64,000 nt of DNA from Litsea cubeba. Taxonomy: Eukaryota > Streptophyta > Magnoliopsida > Laurales > Lauraceae. Of the stretch, positions 45,401 through 54,400 are shown one piece after another. Below the pieces are notes generated by a model that made no database searches, was not told the DNA's origin, and worked only from the letters and a program-made list of their open reading frames with translations. The DNA is taken from assembly GCA_012931725.1 (NCBI GenBank), contig CM022955.1, forward strand, positions 12,258,137 to 12,322,136. The letters are read 5' to 3'. A program made the position numbers and the translations under genes. Within the stretch, counting starts at the first letter, position 1, and every line of letters begins with the position of its first letter.

Positions 45401-48400
45401 AATTGACCCCAAAAAATCCCAGCCAAACCCTGAATCCTCCCAAACCCATCATCGATCCCAACCTATTCGATCGACAACCAAATCCCCCGCACCAAAACCC
45501 ATCAAATCCGAGCCCCTTAAATCGCAATCCATCTAGGGATCGAGAAGGACAAGTGAGAAGAAGAAACAAAGGGATCAAGAAAGAAGAAGCAAAGAAGACG
45601 AGGAAGATGGTCTGAGGATCCGAAAACAGACGGCTGAGATTTCTTCGAAAGATTGGATCTCTGCTCATCGTCACAGAACGGACGAATAGAGGAACATGTG
45701 TTCCCAGAGACACAAAGGATCTGGATTTTCCTAGCCGGAGAAGGACCCCATACTCCCTGCCCGAGTCCGAGTTCACTCACGAGGAGGAAAGCTTTGAGTG
45801 TTGAGACGCAGAAGAAGAAAGGGATGATTCGAACTATCGGAGAAGCTATTCCAGCATTTCTCCCAAGAACGGCCAGAAGCAATTCTCATCCGGATCCGAT
45901 CTCTCATCAAACAGATCGCAGAGGATCCGGAAACAGACGGCTGAGATTTCTCTGAAAGATCTGATCTCTGCTCATCGTCACAAAACAGACGAATAGAGGA
46001 ACACGTTGTGTTCCCATAGACGCACAGAGGATCCAGATTTTCCTGGCCGGAGAAGGAACCCGAACTCGCTGCTGAAAAACCTCTCTTCTCCTTCTTCGAT
46101 CAGTCTATTGCACACTCGAACCTCTTTTCTTCTTCAAGGTCTCCGAAACCCGATCAGTGTGGCCCAACATAGATCGGAAAATACCCAAAATCCTTCCAAC
46201 AATCAATGATCCCTGTCTGTCTCCTTCTCCGGAACGGCCTCTTCCTCTGCTTCTTTCCCTCTCTCTCCCGGTCTCCGTAGAGAGTTTCAAAAACAGGTCT
46301 CTTGGCTGCTCAAACTAGGCTCGTTGCAGAAGAAGATGGATAATATAAAATTTCAAATTTCAAATTTCAAAATTAATGTCAAAAATGGTTGAAAGGGCAA
46401 TTTAGTCCTAAAAAATGAGATGGTGTGGGTTGAGGGACCTCTCGCTGCAAACAGTCTAGCTGTGTGGACCAAAGGCCTTAATAAGTTTTTCCTTGGACTG
46501 GAGGCTGAATACATTCACTTAGAGGGATCTTTCGCTAATTTTGCCTAAATTATATTGATAAAAAGGAAAGCACAAGCTAAGCACAATTAAGTCGAAGAGA
46601 AGGAAAGCATCTTTATAGGTATTTTTATATCCAATGCTAGAAAAATTGGGATGAAACCAACCCTAAACACCCTTTGCTTAGGCTAGAAAAATTGAAGAAA
46701 ACTACAAACAAAGCAAACAAAAATGAAACCTTAAACGCCCATTGCTTAGGAATACACACACAACACTATTTTATAAATTAGTGAATTAAGAATCAGTGTT
46801 GATTGAGTCTTAGATGAGTCAAGGCCGACTCCACCGAGCCTTTTACCAAATCAGCCCACTCTCACTAAAACTAAATAAGGGCCATGTTGTTCACCAAGAA
46901 CTAGGTTTCATGGCCGATCCAATTTCACTTAGCCAAGTCTGGACTAGTCTACTGTAACCTAGTTGTGAAAGGGTCTATCTGGGCATATATTTAACCACCC
47001 TATTCAGTTATTGGGCCATAAAGTACAATTAGCCCAGTCAGCCCGGCCTAAACGCAAAGCTCAAATCCAACCCATTGTAGGCCAAGGCCCAAGAACTAGT
47101 CATACTCTATTCTTGCTAAAATCTATTGCATTATCTTTTATACTCTGTGGCACCTCTTTGTAGCCAGGATCACTCTTGGTAATGAAAGCCATGGCAGCTG
47201 AAGTTGCATCTGGCAATGTAGATTCAATCTTCCACATTGGAGACATAAGCTATGCAACTGGATTCTTAGTAGAATGGGATTACTTCCTTCAACTCATCAA
47301 TCCAGTGGCCTCCCAGGTCTCTTACATGACTGCAATTGGTAACCATGAGAGGTATTCTCCAGGTCTATTTACTGCTGCTTTTTTTTTTTTCTTTCATAGA
47401 TAGCCCATGCAATTTTATATTATGTTGAATCTAGAATTTGACCGTAAAGTGAAAAGTGGTCATTTTGTGGGGCCCGCATTAGATGAACCATTCAGTCCAG
47501 CCTTTGGTCTTTGTGGATTTGTGGTATATTAACCTGTTTTGAAATTTGAAACACTCTGCTTAACTCAGCCAAATTGGCTCAACTCGACTGGATTAAAACT
47601 CAAGAAATGAGGACTTGGGTCACATGAATCATTGATAAGGTAAACACCAGGTGGCTTGTCCTCAGACTTAGTTAAGATTCAGTCGCAATTTGTGGTGCAG
47701 CTCTGAAATTTTTTATAGAAATCAGTTGCACTTCCTTTTATTTTCATGTCTTCTATACCTCGTTTCTGTTTACACGGCTCAAGTAAAACTCAGTTCTTTA
47801 CCAAAAGAAAGTAAAACTAAGTCTGGCGAGCCTATTTATTTATTAGAATTCCTTATAAGAATTTAGGATGTTAGATTTTTTTGGAAGAGGACGTGACATC
47901 TTGTCCCTCGGCATTTGTGCAAATGCCAAGTTTCTTTTATTGCCAAACATTTTAAAATTTCAGTTACTTGAAATGTCTCAAATAACTTTTGAGAATTCAT
48001 AAATTCCAACTACTTTGCCTTTTTGTGGAATTCCTGATGCGCTCATCCAAGAATTTCACCAAAAGGGAAAAGAGTTGGAGCATCTAGATTTTCCACCAAA
48101 TGGCAAAGGAGTTGGAATTTCTGAATTCTCAAATGTCATTTGAGACCTTTCACGAGGCTGAAATTTTAAAATGCTTAATTGTGGAGAAATGTTGAATTTG
48201 CAAATACTAGGGGACAAGATGTCACATCATGTCCAAAAATCATCAACATGGTGCATTCCTGTCAGGAACTTTAATAAATAAACAGGCCCTAAGTTTAACT
48301 TATCAATAACCTCTGAATTGAGTTAGGTTCATCTTTTCTTATAACATAAATCTAAGAGTGATTTAATGTGTCCTACTCAAAGAAAGATACAAATTAGAAC

Positions 48401-48405
48401 CATAT

Positions 48406-48446
<41 letters not shown>

Positions 48447-51400
48447 GACTGCATTAAGAGATCAATAGTCACTATCTTCATGGCCTTATTCTATCTGTTT
48501 AGATCAGTAACCTTCATGTACCCAGTGTTTTGTCGTTGATCCTATTTTTTTATTTTTTTTTTTGTTTAAAGGGTAATTGTATTAAGAAAGGAGAAGAAAG
48601 AATACAAAGGCACAGAGGCCTCCAAAAAATAGAAAATACAGGGGAGGCAGAACAAAATAAAATGGCCCTGAGAAAAAGCTAAAGAACCAAGACAGAGGAT
48701 TCACATGGAACTGTAATTCGCAGAGATTTTCAAAATCCTGAAGAGAGAGAGCTGAGCTTATGGCTGTCAAAAGGTTTGGGAATCTTCTTCAGAGAAAAGC
48801 ACAGGTCGTCATGCAGATGTGCTATGATCTGATTGAGAGGAAGGTGGAGATCTTAAAAAATTGCAGCATTTCTGGCCTTCCAAAGAGCATAGAGGACATA
48901 CAAGAAGACAGACGCCATGAATTTCTTCCCAGCCGAGTCATTTCCTCTAGAAAGGGAGAGCCAAATTGAGGATGCAGAGCAGCGGGACGGGTGCAGGACA
49001 CAAGTAGCATCGATCAGCCAGTGCCAGAGGGATTGAGCTTTAGTGCAGGAGAAGAATAGGTGGCTGACTGAGTCTTCACCATTGAAGCAGAGGTTGCATC
49101 GCGAAGGTAAGGAGAATCCAAGGTGCTAAAGACGAGATTCAATGGGAGTTCTATTGAGCATCAAGCGCCATCCAAAGCAACTGACTCTGGGGATGGAGAT
49201 GCCATTCCAAATGAGAGGAGGCCACTGAAGGATGGGTCCCCTAAACTTGGTTGCGTTCCAAACAGCATGCAGAGAGAGCTGACCATCAAGAGCCTCTTTC
49301 CAGTAGAGTTGGTCTCTAGCATTGGAGCTTGGAGAGAGGTAAGAGGTAGCAGAAGAGAGCAGGTATTGGACTGCAGTTGGCAAATTAAGGGGGATATGCC
49401 AAGAGCCTGAGTGGAAAAGGGAGGAAAGACGTTGATCCAGGGGAAATTGCAGGTTAGGAAAGACAGCAGAGATGGGCTTGTCTCCACACCAAGTGTCTTG
49501 CCAAATGTCAAAGTCCAAACCGTTTCCAAAGACCCAAGCACTGCCCTGGTAGATGCTGTGAGCAAACCGATGGACTCTCTTCCAAATGCAGGATTCGTAG
49601 ATAGAGGTAGCAGGGTTTCAGATATTGTTGTTTTTGAAATAGCGATTCTTGAACCATGTAGACCAGATGGTGCTCATAGTAGTAGCCTGCCAGCCCAGCT
49701 TGATGATAGAAGTATCATTAACTTCAATGATCCTTCTGATGCCAAGGCCTCCTTCCATCTTTGGAAGGGTAACTTGAGACCAATTAACTTGGTTAATCTT
49801 AGAGGAGGTAGCATTGCCTGACCATAGAAAATGTCTCATCAGTCTCTTAATGGATTTACAAATGGAGACTAGAAAGGGAAGGATGGATGCTGTGTGTATG
49901 GGAATACATGAGAGCACATGTTTGATGAGCATTAGGCGACCTGCAAAAGAGAGGGTCTTTGCTTTCCAAGCAGACAACCTAGCATTAATGGAATCCAGCA
50001 GAGGGAGGAAGTGGATTCGCTTCGGAGAGCCAAATACAATAGAGAAACCCAAATATTTGAGCTGAGCCTGACACTCTTGCAGACCAAGGATGGAGCAGAT
50101 TCTAGCTTTTCTACGGATCCCACATTTGCCAATGAAAAGCTGACTCTTAAGGAGGTTGATGTGCTGGCCAGAAGAAAATTGATATAGCTCAAGAAGGTCT
50201 TGAATAACAAGAACACCAGAAGTTGCTCCTTTCATTAGAATGATAATGTCATCTGCATAGAGAAGGTGGCAGTGGGTGGAGGGGACAAAGGAGAGGGGGA
50301 GGATAGTACCTTGGGAGTGTAGGTTACGGAGATGAAGGCTGAGAATTTCTTCAGCAATAATAAAAAGGTAGGGGGATAAGGGATCACCTTGCCTTAGGCT
50401 GCAGCAGGAGCTAAAAAAACCATGGGGATCGGTTGATTGAGACAGAACATCTGGAGGTGCGGAAACATTCTCTCATAAGGGAAATCCAGTCTTCAGAGAA
50501 ATTGAATAACCTAAGAGCAAAGAAAAGGAATGACCAATTGAGCTTGTCAAAGGCTTTGGAGATGTCTAGCTTGAGGCTAGAGAACCTTTACTGAGCATGG
50601 ATTTGAGCTTTTAGAAGAGTTCAAAAGTCAAGGCTGCATGGTGGTGGATTGATCTGCCTGAAATGAAGCTACCTGGTAATAGGAGATCAGTTTAGGAAGA
50701 AGAGTGGTGAGCCTGGAAGTTAGGATTTTGGAAATTATTTTGTAGGAGAAGTTCAGCAAGCTAATAGGTCTGAAGTCAGCAAAAGTGGCAGGGGAGTTGG
50801 ATTTTGGGATGAGAGCAAGGAAGAAGGCATTGGAGGCTTTGAGGATTTTTTTTGTTTGAAAGAAGTGTTGCACTGCTTGGGTAACTATTTGGCCTATGAT
50901 ACCCCATGCTAAAGTGTAGAAGGCGCCATTGAAGCCATCTGGACGAGGAGAGTTGTTTTTCTTAAGGGCAAAGACAACATCTTTTATCCTGTTGACAGAG
51001 CTCCTAGCTTTAGCTGATTGATGGAAGAACTTTGTGTTCAAGTCTCCCTCCTTAAGCCAAGAATTTCTAGATCTTTGCTTCCAATGGATCTCCTGTGCTT
51101 TGAGGGCATCATGGAGATCAAGCTTTGCTTCCATGAGGTCATTCCTATGGGAATCCGAAGGAGAGGAATCATAGATCTCTTGGTATCTCAAGACAGATAC
51201 CTCGGCAGCAAGGATGTTTTGGTGAACTTGGCCATAGGTGACCTTGCTCCAAATTTTAAGAGAAAACTTGAGGGCCTTCAGCTTTTGGGGAAGGATGAAC
51301 TGAGGGCTCCCATCAATGGACGTGCCCCAACTGGATTCAACAACATCAAGGAAGGTGGGGGTGGAGGAGCCATTTGTTTTCAAACTTGAAAGGAGTTTTT

Positions 51401-54400
51401 GGGGTAGGGGGAGATTGGAATGGGTCAGCAAGAGGGGGCTGTGGTCAGAGGATAGTCTAGGAAGGTGGTGGACAGAAGGGTCTGAGAAGAAAGCCAACCA
51501 ATGAGAGTTCACTAGAGCTCTATCTAGTCTAGCAGCTACATGGGAAAGACCTAGTCTGTTGTTGGATCAAGTGAATTTGCTACCAGAGAAGGTGTCTGAG
51601 AGACCAGCTTGCATCACCACCGTTTGGAAGTCTTTGAGAGAGGAGGGGTGGCCTGATAAAGACTGAGTTTTTCATGGTGAGCAAGGGTGGAGTTAAATTC
51701 ACCTAAAACGCACTAGCGTTGGTTGGTTGGGGAGGTATCAATTAGAACTTGCCAGAGGGCTTTTCTATGGGTTGGGTTGGCGTAGCCATAAACTCCTGTG
51801 ATGAGGTAAGAGAGGACAGAGATTGGATTTAAAAGGAGCATTTAGAGGTGTTGAGAGGAAGCATTGAGGACAGAGGAGAGAAGGTAATGAGATGATTTGG
51901 AAAAGCACCAGAGGTTTGGGGTTGCTAAAGAAGGGTAGTTAGAGTGGAAAGTGTAAAAGTCAAGATTGGACAGACCAAGGGAGTTTGTGGAGGAGAAGGT
52001 GGACATTGGTTCTGAGATGAAGATTAAGTCAGGGAGGTGGTTACGGACCAGGTTAGCCAGAGCTCTAGAAATTGAAAAACCTGAGAGCAGAGAAAAGGAA
52101 AGACCAGTTAAGCTTGTCAAAGGCTTTGGAGATGTCTATAGGGATGGCAACAGGGCGGGGGCGGGGGCGGGTATGCCATCCCCATCCCCGTCCCCGAACC
52201 CCACCCCCGTTCCCATCCCCGAACCCATCCCCGCCCCCTTGAGATTCGGGGATCCCCGAACCCGAACCTGACGGGGGCGGGGAACACCCAGCCCCCGCCC
52301 CCATCCCCGCAACGTAGTCTTGCACACTTTTTTTTTTTAGAGAATAGTAGTCTTGCACACTAAATAACATCCCCGCCCCATACCTAGTTTGGGGATTTTG
52401 AAAAATACCCGAACCCGAAAAGCGCCCCCCAAACCAGCCCCGATCGGGGCGGCACCCGTGGGTGAAATTGCCATCCCTAGATGTTTAGCTTGAGGCATAG
52501 AGAACCTTTACTGAGCTTGAATTTGAGCTCCGTTGATCTTATTTGAAGCCATGCTCTTTGCAACCTTATGATTTAGCCCCTTTCCTTACTATGACATCCA
52601 AGGTCTTAACTGGTTTCTCCCTTTTGTAGATCATTAAACTAGTAAATCCTCCACATATTGCGGAAAAGCTAATTGTAGGCTTTTCTAGCATTTATAAAGA
52701 AACCAAACAAATTGAAAGACAGAAATATACATGAGAAACAGCTTGTTTGAATTCTTCTTTATGATTCCCTAGCTACATCTCTACATCCTTATATAGGATT
52801 TCAACATACATCAACTCAAAAGAAAATACATTAGCTTTAGATATTCCAAGATTATATTAAATTCACACACTAACCTAAGAGACAAGAACACTAACCCATA
52901 TGGCCGTTTCCAATGTATGTGCAAGAATAGTGGAGACTCTTAGATATGCACAAAACTATAGATAAATGAACCTAGATCAAAATAAATTGAATTAATTCAA
53001 CATTCCCCTAATGTACTTTCATGATTAATCTAAGCATCTCTTAGGTACCAAAATTGCCCTTTCGGTAGGTAGTGAAAATTCCACCATCAGATCTTTTGTC
53101 TTGCAAAACCTCAATTCAGAGTCTCCATTCTCAGCAACTTTCCTTACAAAATCATATATGATGAAAATGTATTGTGATGAATTGGATTTTTCGCAGTTGA
53201 AATGGTTGACTTAATGCCACAATGCATCATTGTTCGGTTGTTCCTTTATCTTACTTTTCGCCAGTCTTCTTGAATTTTTCACAACCATATTGCTTGACAA
53301 GTTCTTCAGCTAAAACAGTAGTATCTTGGATGCCTATGAAGATGTTATAATAGAGAATGCATAACCTGATCTACTTTCATAGATCCTCCTTGACCACTGT
53401 CTTTACATCCTATTGGCTTTAAATCAGCAAGAGTAGAATAATTTACCCTTTCTAACATATTTTCCTTAAAGAGCACTAGACAATGATATATATCTGTTCT
53501 TCCAAGGTCAAACCTAACGATTCTGCCTTCTTTAGAAAACTTATTCCATCCCATAATAAATGGACTAGGCAATGACTTTAACACCTTTTAGACTTGTTCA
53601 GAAACCACACTTTTTTTTATATATAACGCAGGTTCCCAACCCTTTAGGCCAGAATAATCCCTACAGGCCCAAGAGAGAAAGCCATGTAAAATTTCACTGT
53701 AACCCCAGTGTGGTAGTGAAGTTTCTAACCCACGACCTTTGGGCGCAAATCGTGGTCATAGGCAAAGTGAGCTACCCATACTCAAGTGCAAAGTAAAAAT
53801 TAGTGATATTTGAAAAACAATTGCTTATACTCTAATTGAATTTCCCACTTTAGTTATGCATATTATTATGGGAGATGCTCCTATTTGAGATATCTCTCAC
53901 CTTAAATGAAATATTGGGATGGAGGCCCTCACATTTAAGTTGTTGGCATTGGATACGGATGTGAGGGCCCACACACAATCTCTCATTTAAGGTGAGAGAT
54001 ATCTCTTATAGGAGCATCTCCCAATTATTATCACCTTTATGATTGGTTTAACATAGGAATTCTATGCACAGCTGAAATCTATATTTTTAGAAACAGGATT
54101 TTGACCCCAAAACGGTTTCACATGGACTTCGAAAAAAATTGGGTCCATGAATAATTACATCTTTTTCTGCAGCACTGTGAGATCACTGACATCATTTTGT
54201 TGCACTAGGATCCCATTCAAAGGGAAGTTCAGTGGGGCCACAACCACCCCAATCCCACCCCAACACAAATCCATATGAAATGGCTTTTCAAGAAATCGAA
54301 GAAGCTTAGCTCATTTTTTTTTTCTCTCATTCCATGCACAAAGATCAATAATGCCAAATGACACTTGTGTGTGAAATCTACAGGGACTATTTGGGCTCTG

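Larger units (their letters stand above)
48548..52530 (-). mobile_element. LINE (L1-type) insertion, rearranged at its 5' end
   Basis: Flanks CGTTGATCCTATTT (48534-48547) and CGTTGATCTTATTT (52531-52544) are a 14-bp duplication with one mismatch. A poly-T at 48548-48563 is the minus-strand A tail. Order on the minus strand: a 5' scrap of reverse transcriptase (52530-52067), endonuclease, reverse transcriptase, zf-RVT-like region, tail. Several frameshifts and stops make it inactive. An hAT MITE (52139-52479) later inserted into it. Confidence 0.88.

Noticed and set aside
45352..45882. Possible captured gene in the intronic MULE
   Set aside because: Frames of 87-125 codons overlap on both strands and show no recognisable domain.
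48822..49821. Plus-strand frames of 69-136 codons
   Set aside because: Shadows of the minus-strand LINE coding sequence.
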